A stretch of 64,000 nt of DNA from Gallionella sp. (GTDB taxonomy: Bacteria > Pseudomonadota > Gammaproteobacteria > Burkholderiales > Gallionellaceae), in contig JAQTTV010000016.1 of assembly GCA_028710565.1 (NCBI GenBank), positions 1-64,000 of the forward strand, in the 5' to 3' direction. The notes beneath the pieces were generated by a model. It made no database searches, was not told where the DNA came from, and was given only the letters and a program-made list of their open reading frames with translations. Shown here piece by piece: positions 55,165 through 62,752 of the stretch. Numbering within the stretch: the first letter of the stretch is position 1; every line of letters starts with the position of its first letter. Position numbers and translations under genes: made by a program.

Positions 55165-56538
55165 TCACCCTTTAAGCGTTTGCAACAAAATTTTGTAATC
55201 CGCATCCACCGTGGGATCCGTAGATCTTAACTCGGTGACAGCTTTACACGCATGGATCACCGTCGAGTGATCTTTGCCACCAAACGCGTTGCCAATTTCA
55301 GGCAAACTCAAGCTGGTAATTTCTCGTGTCAGTGCCATCGCCAATTGGCGCGGACGGGTTAAATTGCGCGTGCGCTTTTTGGAGAGCAGTTCGGCCAGCT
55401 TGATACGATAATAATCCGCAACTGTCTTTTGGATATTATCAACTGAAATGACGCGGCTTTGCGCAACTAAAATATCCTTAAGGGCTTCCTTCGCCGTCTC
55501 AACACAAATTTTACGTTTGTGGAACTTCGCATAGGCTTCGACACGCTTTAACGCACCCTCTAATTCTCGCACGTTAGAGTTAATATGCTGGGCTATAAAA
55601 AAAGCGACGGTGGCATCCAAGGTGTAATCATTGAGCGCGGCTTTTTTAAGCAAAATAGCCACCCGCATTTCCAGTTCAGGGGGTTCAATGCCGATGGTCA
55701 AGCCCCAACCAAAGCGTGAGACCAAGCGACTTTCCAGCCCTGGAATTTCCTTTGGGAAATTATCGCTGGTTAAAATCACCTGCTTATGCGCATCAATCAA
55801 ATTATTGAAAGCGTAAAAAAACTCTTCCTGCGTTTTGTTTTTGCCCGCAAAGAACTGAATATCATCAATCAGCAGTACATCCAGCGAGTGGTAATACTGC
55901 TTAAACTCTTCAAATTTATTGGTTTGATAAGCCCGCACCACGTCACTGACATAACGTTCCGCGTGCATATAGCAAATTTTGGCATTCGGTTTATTAGCAC
56001 GAATCTGATTACCAATCGCTTGAGACAAATGGGTTTTACCCAACCCAACACCGCCATAAATAAACAAGGGATTGTATGATTCACCAGGCAATTCAGCCAC
56101 TTGGGTGGCGGCCGCAAAAGCAAGTTGGTTAGCTTTACCAATCACAAAATTATCAAACGTGAGAGCAGCATTGAGCTTCCCATAACTGCGAAAAGCAGTT
56201 TCAACTTTTGGCTTGCTGTCTGCGGTAACAATTGGCTTTGCAACGGGCTCAACAGCAGCAGGCGCAACAGGAGTAGCTTTTTTGGTTGCCACCTCAGCAG
56301 ATTGCACTCTAAACTCGAAATTGGGCAAGGAAGGATAAACCAAGCTGGCCTGAAGTTTAATCTGGGATAAAAAACGATCTTGAACAATTTTTAACGTGAA
56401 GCTATTTGGTGCCGTTAAAACCAAAGAATTTTCTTCCTTAAACAATCTGAGTGGTTTAATCCACGAATTAAACTGTTGCGGAGGCAGGCTTTTTTCAAAA
56501 GCACTTAGGCATGAATCCCAAAGTTCAATTTCCTGCAT
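55165..56538 (-). CDS. dnaA: Chromosomal replication initiator DnaA
   Basis: Binds DnaA boxes and opens oriC. The 457-residue protein has domain I (WDSCLSAFEKSLPPQQFNSW), a variable linker rich in A, P, V and K (about 90-120), the AAA+ domain with Walker A GGVGLGKTHL, Walker B LLIDDIQF, and the DNA-binding domain with RTRNLTRPRQLAMALTREIT and GGKDHSTVIHACK. It heads dnaA-dnaN-gyrB and is divergent from rpmH. Confidence 0.99.
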   Translation of the reverse strand: MQEIELWDSCLSAFEKSLPPQQFNSWIKPLRLFKEENSLVLTAPNSFTLKIVQDRFLSQIKLQASLVYPSLPNFEFRVQSAEVATKKATPVAPAAVEPVAKPIVTADSKPKVETAFRSYGKLNAALTFDNFVIGKANQLAFAAATQVAELPGESYNPLFIYGGVGLGKTHLSQAIGNQIRANKPNAKICYMHAERYVSDVVRAYQTNKFEEFKQYYHSLDVLLIDDIQFFAGKNKTQEEFFYAFNNLIDAHKQVILTSDNFPKEIPGLESRLVSRFGWGLTIGIEPPELEMRVAILLKKAALNDYTLDATVAFFIAQHINSNVRELEGALKRVEAYAKFHKRKICVETAKEALKDILVAQSRVISVDNIQKTVADYYRIKLAELLSKKRTRNLTRPRQLAMALTREITSLSLPEIGNAFGGKDHSTVIHACKAVTELRSTDPTVDADYKILLQTLKG

Positions 56539-56774
56539 AGTTACCAGTACCCAATAAAAACTTAAAAGAGATTGTTAAAACGAATTTGCGAGCATCTGCA
56601 CGCGCCCAACCTTACTCAATGCTTTGATAGTTATAAAGACATCTTAAGGGCTAAACGGCGCAATTCTACAGGGCATAACCAAACTTATCCACAGCATTTG
56701 CGTAAAATAGACTTGACAGGTAAGGCGTAAGGCATTGTAATGACGCGTTTTACGACTTACCGAGGATTTTTAAA
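56539..56774. other. dnaA-rpmH intergenic region with a DnaA box (possible oriC)
   Basis: This 236-base AT-rich gap between divergent dnaA and rpmH contains one perfect DnaA box TTATCCACA (56685-56693). In pseudomonads and relatives oriC lies in this interval. Only one consensus box is visible here; others would have to be degenerate or lie elsewhere, so origin function is possible but not shown. Confidence 0.55.
56713..56741 (+). promoter_or_regulatory. rpmH promoter
   Basis: TTGACA (56713-56718), an optimal 17-base spacer and TGTAAT (56736-56741), 34 bases before the rpmH ATG. A near-consensus sigma70 promoter suited to the highly expressed rpmH-rnpA operon. The DnaA box lies 20 bases upstream. 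Confidence 0.85.
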
Positions 56775-56909
56775 ATGAAACGTACATACCAACCTTCCGT
56801 TACCAAAAGAAAACGCACGCATGGCTTCTTGGTTCGCATGAAAACACGCGGTGGTCGTGCCGTCATTGCAGCTCGCCGTGCTAAAGGCCGTGCAAGACTC
56901 GCTGTATAA
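56775..56909 (+). CDS. rpmH: 50S ribosomal protein L34
   Basis: A 44-residue, strongly basic protein: [20 protein letters not shown] continuing [20 protein letters not shown] to RLAV. Length and sequence are canonical for L34. GAGG lies upstream of the ATG. It heads rpmH-rnpA-yidD-yidC-mnmE and diverges from dnaA. Confidence 0.99.
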   Translation: MKRTYQPSVTKRKRTHGFLVRMKTRGGRAVIAARRAKGRARLAV

Positions 56910-57255
56910 AGCAACATATCGCTTCACAGCGGCGAAACGTATTCCGCGTTGCGAGGGTTTTAAGCCGACTCTAGATGCCAAAAGCCTCGCAAACCCGTAT
57001 TTCAAGCTTTTTTTCGTGCCTAATCAGAAAGTGATGGCACGATTGGGCATGATGATAGGAAAACGATATTTTCCGCACGCTGTGGATCGGAACAAGCACA
57101 AACGAATGGTTCGCGATGTTTTTCGTCTTCATCCCATTTCGCAAGAGCCATTAGATTTAGTAGTGATGGCGCGCCGTGTTGAAGTTGAAGATAGTAAAAT
57201 TCGGCGTGAAGCACTTGTAAAATTATTTAGTCAATTAAAAACGCGATGCGGTTAA
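56890..57255 (+). CDS. rnpA: Ribonuclease P protein component
   Basis: Protein cofactor of RNase P. The core motifs are [27 protein letters not shown] (RNR-type helix) and PLDLVVMAR. No ATG is available upstream of the conserved region. GTG 56890, preceded by AAAGG, gives 121 residues and overlaps rpmH by 20 bases; GTG 56851 would give 134. Overlap of rpmH and rnpA in different frames is rare (known in Thermus). The N-terminal Phe-containing strand is less typical than usual. Confidence 0.85.
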   Translation: MQDSLYKATYRFTAAKRIPRCEGFKPTLDAKSLANPYFKLFFVPNQKVMARLGMMIGKRYFPHAVDRNKHKRMVRDVFRLHPISQEPLDLVVMARRVEVEDSKIRREALVKLFSQLKTRCG

Positions 57256-57455
57256 TTTTAATCAAGCTGATTCATGGCTATCAGTATTTTATTAGCCCAC
57301 TCAGTCCACCGAGCTGTCGTTTTGTTCCCAGCTGTTCCCAATATGCAGTTGATGCTCTTACCCGCTACGGTTTCATAAAAGGTAGTTGGTTGAGTATAAA
57401 ACGCATTGCCCGTTGTAATCCCTGGCATTCAGGCGGTTATGATCCCATTCCATAA
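57246..57455 (+). CDS. yidD: Membrane protein insertion efficiency factor YidD
   Basis: A 69-residue protein with the family pattern [20 protein letters not shown], then CSQYAVDAL and [14 protein letters not shown]. It overlaps rnpA by ten bases and precedes yidC by 16. YidD assists YidC-dependent insertion at the inner membrane. Confidence 0.97.
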   Translation: MRLILIKLIHGYQYFISPLSPPSCRFVPSCSQYAVDALTRYGFIKGSWLSIKRIARCNPWHSGGYDPIP

Positions 57456-57471
57456 ATAGATAAATACCCTC

Positions 57472-59097
57472 ATGGACTTTCAGCGACTCATCTTGGTTGT
57501 CACGTTTTTACTTTCACTGGGTTTAGTGTGGGAAGGCTGGCAAAAATATCAACATCCCGAATTGGTGATTGCGCAAAACACGCCTGTTAGCACTAGCGAC
57601 ATTCCAACCTCATCACTCAAGACCGCTAGTACATTAGCCGTGCCCACGGTTTCGACTGCACCTGTCGGCGGTACCGTACTGCATGTCAAAACAGATACGT
57701 TGGATGTGGAAATCAATACCTTAGGTGGCGATATTCAACGCCTGTCGTTATTGCAACATCCAGATGGACAAGATAAAACGCAGCCCTTTACCTTGTTTAA
57801 AAAAGGCGCAGGTACGCACAACTACTCCGCACAAAGTGGTCTGTTGGGCGAAGGGATGCCGAATCACAACACGGTGTTTACCGCCGATAAAACAGACTAT
57901 GTGTTGACAGGCGATACGCAGCAAGTGCGCTTGGTCGCCCCCGTGAAGAACGGCGTACAAGCCACCAAGGTGCTGACCTTCCACAAAGGCAGCTACTTGA
58001 TTGATGTGACTTACGAGCTGCAAAATCAAGGCACAAACGCGCTCAATACCTCGGCTTACTTCCAGTTGATTCGAGATGGTGAAACCCCAGCGGGTGGCAC
58101 AAAAATGGTGCCCACTTACACAGGTGCGGCGGTTTATACCGACAAAGAAAAGTTCCAGAAAGTTGATTTTTCAACGATGGACAAAGGCAAAGTCGAATAC
58201 CCTAAAGAGGGTACAGATGGCTGGATCGGCATGCTGCAACATTACTTTGTCGCTGCATGGTTGCCTAAAGACAAAACCCAGCATGAATTCTTCACCCGTA
58301 AACTAGACAGCGGATTGTATTCGGTGGGCGTGGTATTACCTGTTGCTGCGATTGCAGCGGGACAAAAAGGGACGATCACCGTGCCGCTGTATGCGGGTCC
58401 TGCACAATCCACATTGGATAAAATTGCACCAGGTCTAGGATTGACGGTCGATTATGGCTGGTTGACCATTATCGCTGCGCCTATGTTTATGGTGATGACT
58501 TTCCTGCATGGCATCGTGCACAACTGGGGCGTTGCCATCATCTTGCTAACGGTGATGATTAAATTGCTGTTTTTCCCGTTGTCAGCCGCCAGTTATCGCT
58601 CCATGGCGAAAATGCGGGTGGTTGCGCCTAAGTTAGAAAAACTGAAACAACAATATGGCGATGATAGGGAAAAGCTCAATCGCGCCATGATGGATATGTA
58701 CAAAACCGAGAAGATCAATCCGCTCGGCGGCTGCTTGCCCATGCTGATTCAAATTCCCGTGTTTATTGGTCTGTACTGGTCCATTCTGGAAAGCGTGGAA
58801 ATGCGCTATGCACCCTTCTTCGGTTGGATTCATGATCTGTCCACAGCTGATCCTTATTACATTCTGCCGCTGATTATGGGCGCAAGTATGATCTTGCAAG
58901 GTCGCTTGAATCCGACGCCACCTGATCCACTGCAAGCCAAAATGATGCAAATCATGCCTGTGGTCTTTAGCGTGGTGTTCTTCTTCTTCCCAGCTGGGTT
59001 GGTACTGTACTCGGTGGTGAATAATGCTTTGTCCATCGCGCAACAGTGGTATATCACCCGTGGCTTAGAGGCAGAAGGTCTTGCCGCAAACCACTAA
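57472..59097 (+). CDS. yidC: Membrane protein insertase YidC
   Basis: Inserts membrane proteins alone or with SecYEG. The 541-residue gammaproteobacterial form has an N-terminal anchor (DFQRLILVVTFLLSLGLVWE), a large periplasmic beta-domain (about 70-320), then the five-helix core with GIVHNWGVAIILLTVMIKLL, the conserved Arg region AASYRSMAKMRVVAPKLEKL and NPLGGCLPMLIQIPVFIGLY. Ends just inside mnmE. Confidence 0.97.
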   Translation: MDFQRLILVVTFLLSLGLVWEGWQKYQHPELVIAQNTPVSTSDIPTSSLKTASTLAVPTVSTAPVGGTVLHVKTDTLDVEINTLGGDIQRLSLLQHPDGQDKTQPFTLFKKGAGTHNYSAQSGLLGEGMPNHNTVFTADKTDYVLTGDTQQVRLVAPVKNGVQATKVLTFHKGSYLIDVTYELQNQGTNALNTSAYFQLIRDGETPAGGTKMVPTYTGAAVYTDKEKFQKVDFSTMDKGKVEYPKEGTDGWIGMLQHYFVAAWLPKDKTQHEFFTRKLDSGLYSVGVVLPVAAIAAGQKGTITVPLYAGPAQSTLDKIAPGLGLTVDYGWLTIIAAPMFMVMTFLHGIVHNWGVAIILLTVMIKLLFFPLSAASYRSMAKMRVVAPKLEKLKQQYGDDREKLNRAMMDMYKTEKINPLGGCLPMLIQIPVFIGLYWSILESVEMRYAPFFGWIHDLSTADPYYILPLIMGASMILQGRLNPTPPDPLQAKMMQIMPVVFSVVFFFFPAGLVLYSVVNNALSIAQQWYITRGLEAEGLAANH

Positions 59098-60415
59098 TAC
59101 CATCGCCGCCATCGCCACGGCACAAGGTCGTGGCGGCGTGGGCATAGTACGGATTTCGGGCAGCCAATCCGCCCACATCGCCCAGCAACTGCTGGGACTA
59201 TGCCCCAAACCACGCCACGCACATTACTGCGATTTCAATGACGAAACTGGACAGCCGATAGATCAAGGTATCGCGCTGTTTTTTGTTGCCCCGCATTCCT
59301 ACACAGGCGAAGACGTACTCGAATTGCAAGGTCACGGCGGCACAGCGGTGTTGCAACTGCTGCTGCAACGCTGTTTGGCTTTAGGCGCGCGACTGGCACA
59401 AGCAGGTGAATTCACGCAACGCGCCTATCTCAACAACAAAATTGACCTCGCCCAAGCCGAAGGCGTGGCGGATCTCATCGCCGCCACGACCACCGAAGCG
59501 GCGCGCAGTGCCATGCGCTCCTTACATGGGGATTTTTCCGCTGCGGTGCGCAGCTTGGTCGATGGCCTGATTAACTTGCGGATGTTGATTGAAGCGATGC
59601 TAGATTTCCCTGAAGAGGAAATTGACAGCCTGGATGTCAGCCGCCGTGACCGCCAGCTGCAAGCGATCCGAACCCAATTACAACACACATTGGACACCGC
59701 CAAACAAGGCAGTCTGCTGCGTGAAGGCGCACAAATTGCACTCGTGGGACAACCCAATGTCGGCAAATCTAGCTTACTCAATCGCCTAGCGGGTGAAGAA
59801 GTCGCGCTGGTCAGCGACATTGCAGGCACAACGCGCGACGTAATTCGCCAGATGATCCAAATTCGCGGCGTGCCGCTGCATATTTTAGATACCGCAGGGC
59901 TGCGCGAATCGCAGGATGTGGTAGAAAATCTCGGCATCGCCCGCACCCACCAAACCCTGCAACGAGCCGATTTGATTTTATGGCTGCGAGAAGCAGGTAC
60001 AGGCATCACCGCCGAAGATGAAGCCATACTCGCCACCCTCCCCGCTCATATCCCGCATTTGGTGGTATTAAACAAAGCGGACTTAGTGACCAATACGTCC
60101 GATGTCAGCGCGCAACATGGGATTTACGTCTCCGCCAAAACGGGGTTAGGCATTGAAATCCTGCGCGAAAAACTGCTGGAATTGATCGGCTATCGCCATC
60201 AAGAAAGCGGCATTTTTATGGCGCGAGAACGGCATCTCATTGCCCTTAATATCGCCCAAACCCACCTCACCCAAGCGAGCGCAATGCTCCCCTACCCCGA
60301 ACTCTTCGCCGAAGAACTCCGCCTCACCCAACACGCCCTCAATAGCATCACAGGCGAATTCACCGCCGATGACTTACTAGGCGAAATTTTTAGTCGGTTT
60401 TGTATCGGAAAATAA
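59081..60415 (+). CDS. mnmE: tRNA modification GTPase MnmE
   Basis: With MnmG it makes the carboxymethylaminomethyl group at U34 of some tRNAs. The 444-residue protein starts at TTG 59081, 17 bases inside yidC: MPQTTNTIAAIATAQGRGGV. The folate-binding N domain, G domain (GQPNVGKSSLLNRL, DIAGTTRD, DTAGLR, NKAD) and the C-terminal CIGK cysteine motif are intact. TTG start and overlap suggest coupling to yidC. Confidence 0.96.
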   Translation: MPQTTNTIAAIATAQGRGGVGIVRISGSQSAHIAQQLLGLCPKPRHAHYCDFNDETGQPIDQGIALFFVAPHSYTGEDVLELQGHGGTAVLQLLLQRCLALGARLAQAGEFTQRAYLNNKIDLAQAEGVADLIAATTTEAARSAMRSLHGDFSAAVRSLVDGLINLRMLIEAMLDFPEEEIDSLDVSRRDRQLQAIRTQLQHTLDTAKQGSLLREGAQIALVGQPNVGKSSLLNRLAGEEVALVSDIAGTTRDVIRQMIQIRGVPLHILDTAGLRESQDVVENLGIARTHQTLQRADLILWLREAGTGITAEDEAILATLPAHIPHLVVLNKADLVTNTSDVSAQHGIYVSAKTGLGIEILREKLLELIGYRHQESGIFMARERHLIALNIAQTHLTQASAMLPYPELFAEELRLTQHALNSITGEFTADDLLGEIFSRFCIGK

Positions 60416-60577
60416 ATCAGTAAGCGATCACGTGTTTACTTCGACACAAAATCACAAGTCATCTCCGCTTTACGCTTCCAATCCGCAAACACGACCTTGA
60501 TATTTTTCTGGGTTTAGCGCACGATGCGTTCGGAAAATTTTCCAATAGTAGATACAAATCTAAAAAAGAGGCGGGAA

Positions 60578-61045
60578 ATGTTGAAGAAATTTATGTTGGT
60601 TGGATTGGTGGCGGTTATTTCAGGATGTGCATCGGCTCCAACATCGGATGTTATGAAAACGGCCATTTCGGGCTATCAATTACCCAAGCTACCCGATGCA
60701 AACAAAGCCATCGTTTACGTCGTAAGACCCTCGTCTTTGGGCGGTTTGGTGCGATTTAACGTGTTTGTGGACGACCATGCGCCTGAATCGGAAGTGGGTT
60801 ATACTCGATCTAGCCAGTACATCTATTTCAATCTGTCTCCAGGGCAGCACACACTGTATTCAAAAGCTGAAAACTGGGCAGAAATAGCGGTGGATGCCAA
60901 AGCCAACGACATCATTTTCATTCAGCAAGAACCTGCGATGGGATTCTTTATGGCAGGAAATAATCTGTTTAAACTTGAAGACTACCAAGGCAAATATCAG
61001 GTAAAAACCTTGTCAGTCGGCACCATCATTAAGACTGAAAAGTAG
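60578..61045 (+). CDS. DUF2846-like lipoprotein
   Basis: A 155-residue lipoprotein from ATG 60578 with signal MLKKFMLVGLVAVISGC; the Cys becomes the lipid-modified residue. The mature part (AIVYVVRPSSLGGLVRFNVF, then YIYFNLSPGQHTLYSKAENW and DIIFIQQEP) fits the DUF2846 beta-sandwich of small bacterial lipoproteins. A start 18 codons upstream would spoil the signal peptide. Gene follows mnmE after 162 bases, in which I see nothing else. Function unknown. Confidence 0.82.
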   Translation: MLKKFMLVGLVAVISGCASAPTSDVMKTAISGYQLPKLPDANKAIVYVVRPSSLGGLVRFNVFVDDHAPESEVGYTRSSQYIYFNLSPGQHTLYSKAENWAEIAVDAKANDIIFIQQEPAMGFFMAGNNLFKLEDYQGKYQVKTLSVGTIIKTEK

Positions 61046-61096
61046 TCGCTTGGGTGGGCATCATCCAACAGAGACGGCTCCAAATCTGACTATTTT

Positions 61097-61558
61097 CTAG
61101 GCGATAGTCGGATTGACGGCGATCTTGAAAATCAGTTTGTGAATCTCGCCTGTGGAGACCAGCGGGGCGTGGGCATCGTCGGGGAAAAACAGGCAAAAAG
61201 TGTCGGGCGGGGTGGCAATCCACGCGCTGGGCGTGTCGTCAAAAAACTGAATATCCCGCGCCGTGTTGAACTCAGCGATGGGTTGTTGACATTCCGTCAA
61301 TGCCCGCCAGCCCATTTCATCCACACCCGACAACACCAGTTGTATGTCGATATAACGGCGATGACATTCCAGTTTCGCCGCCTCCCGACTGCGCCCAGAA
61401 ACTTTTTCCACAATGACAAATAGATCCTCACCGAGGATGGGATAGATGCCCGCAGGAAGTGCGGGCAAATCGGTTTGTTGAATAAAATCCAATACCTGTG
61501 GGAATAATGGGTGCAGAGCGGTGTAGCGGGGGAGTTGGGAGAGGGGGGCGAGGATCAT
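61097..61558 (-). CDS. YhcH/YjgK/YiaL family protein
   Basis: A 153-residue cupin-like protein of DUF386. The core YIDIQLVLSGVDEMGWRALT, the metal-binding region (LECHRRYIDIQ, with His and Glu) and FCLFFPDDAHAPL are diagnostic. Members are linked to sialic-acid or other sugar metabolism (anomerase-like), with few proven roles. It converges on the lipoprotein gene. Confidence 0.88.
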   Translation of the reverse strand: MILAPLSQLPRYTALHPLFPQVLDFIQQTDLPALPAGIYPILGEDLFVIVEKVSGRSREAAKLECHRRYIDIQLVLSGVDEMGWRALTECQQPIAEFNTARDIQFFDDTPSAWIATPPDTFCLFFPDDAHAPLVSTGEIHKLIFKIAVNPTIA

Positions 61559-61608
61559 AAATTTGTTATCACAAAATTGGTTAGTAGTGGGTTTTCGTTC
61601 GATTTGTT

Positions 61609-62724
61609 TTAATCATCAGCTTCCCATCCAGCCTGACCTTCGCAATGATTACAACCAGAGATGTAGCTAAATTCCATATCACCCGTATTCGGCTCGTTGC
61701 ACCAGCCGCACGACTGCAATGAATTAAACTCACCAAAGCAGCTTGTACAAATGTATTTCTCTTGGTCGTCCAATTGGATAACCGTATGGAAACCATCACA
61801 CTCACTACAGTTCCCAAGGTCTTCAGCTTCTTTTCCATAATAAGCTGGATTGTGTTCCGTCAATATATCTACCAAATCATCTGGCTCAAAATTCTTACCA
61901 CAATCACATCGGGCAAATCCTTCATTCACAAAATCGACAATCTCATCGCACTTTGGGCAGTTTATTCGGAGATGTTTCTCACTAAACTTACACACCATGC
62001 AATCCACAGCGTAATGCAATTGAGGCTCGGATTCATGCCTGAAAGATTCAAATCCACAAGATGGGCATTTCTCGAAAAAATAATTCCCACCTGTTTTGAG
62101 TTCTTGAATTTCTGGCTTCTTCTGCTCAAAAACCACTTCAAGAAACTTTTTATGCTTCCGAAATAGCTCATCTACATTATTGAATCTTTCAACAAAATCT
62201 CTAAATTCATTCAGCCACTTATCCGTTAATAAGCGATGTAGTAAATACCAAGCCTTAAGTTGTTCTCTTGCTATTTCTGTGAGTAATGCGGTGCTTTCTT
62301 CAGCGGTGTGAGCACGATGAAAAAAATGAATCATTTTATTTCGATGATTCCCAATTTTCATAAATACAGCTTCTTCTTTTTTAGAGACTTTCCAACCGTT
62401 TTTAGCCAAATTTTTGAATGCGCCCCCTAGATTTACCGACTGAAAATCCCCCAGCTCAAATGAATGCCGATTTACTATCTCTTCTTCACTCTTTGTTATA
62501 ACAATCAATTTCCAGTCTTTGGCTATAAGTCTAGCTTTAAGAAACAGTTCCACAGCCGCCGCGAAGTGAATAACGGAATACTTGGGAAACTCCTCAAACT
62601 CGACCGTAGAACGTTCGAGAAAATCTAGCCCGTTCTCCACAAGCGGCGCGAACATTTCGTCAATATTGGGACAGCAATCTTCCAAATCCACAATATGGGA
62701 AAGAAACTCGTCAGGATTAAACAT
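61609..62724 (-). CDS. HEPN-like protein with C-terminal zinc ribbons
   Basis: A 371-residue protein. The N-terminal 170 residues are helical (VIHFAAAVELFLKARLIAKD) and carry RNKMIHF: R128-x4-H133, the Rx4-6H motif of HEPN RNases and nucleotidyltransferases. The C-terminal half has eight CxxC-type pairs: 219-222, 241-244, 255-258, 272-274, 305-308, 325-328, 338-341 and 357-360, enough for four zinc ribbons. Many short repetitive Cys knuckles follow one another. AT-rich relative to its neighbours, so probably acquired. No partner toxin or antitoxin gene adjoins it. HEPN identification is by motif only. Confidence 0.65.
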   Translation of the reverse strand: MFNPDEFLSHIVDLEDCCPNIDEMFAPLVENGLDFLERSTVEFEEFPKYSVIHFAAAVELFLKARLIAKDWKLIVITKSEEEIVNRHSFELGDFQSVNLGGAFKNLAKNGWKVSKKEEAVFMKIGNHRNKMIHFFHRAHTAEESTALLTEIAREQLKAWYLLHRLLTDKWLNEFRDFVERFNNVDELFRKHKKFLEVVFEQKKPEIQELKTGGNYFFEKCPSCGFESFRHESEPQLHYAVDCMVCKFSEKHLRINCPKCDEIVDFVNEGFARCDCGKNFEPDDLVDILTEHNPAYYGKEAEDLGNCSECDGFHTVIQLDDQEKYICTSCFGEFNSLQSCGWCNEPNTGDMEFSYISGCNHCEGQAGWEADD

Positions 62725-62752
62725 AGTAGTTTTCGTATTTCATACCTGATGC

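Noticed and set aside
56539..56774. Confident oriC call
   Set aside because: Only one perfect DnaA box is visible, so the region is listed as a possible origin only.
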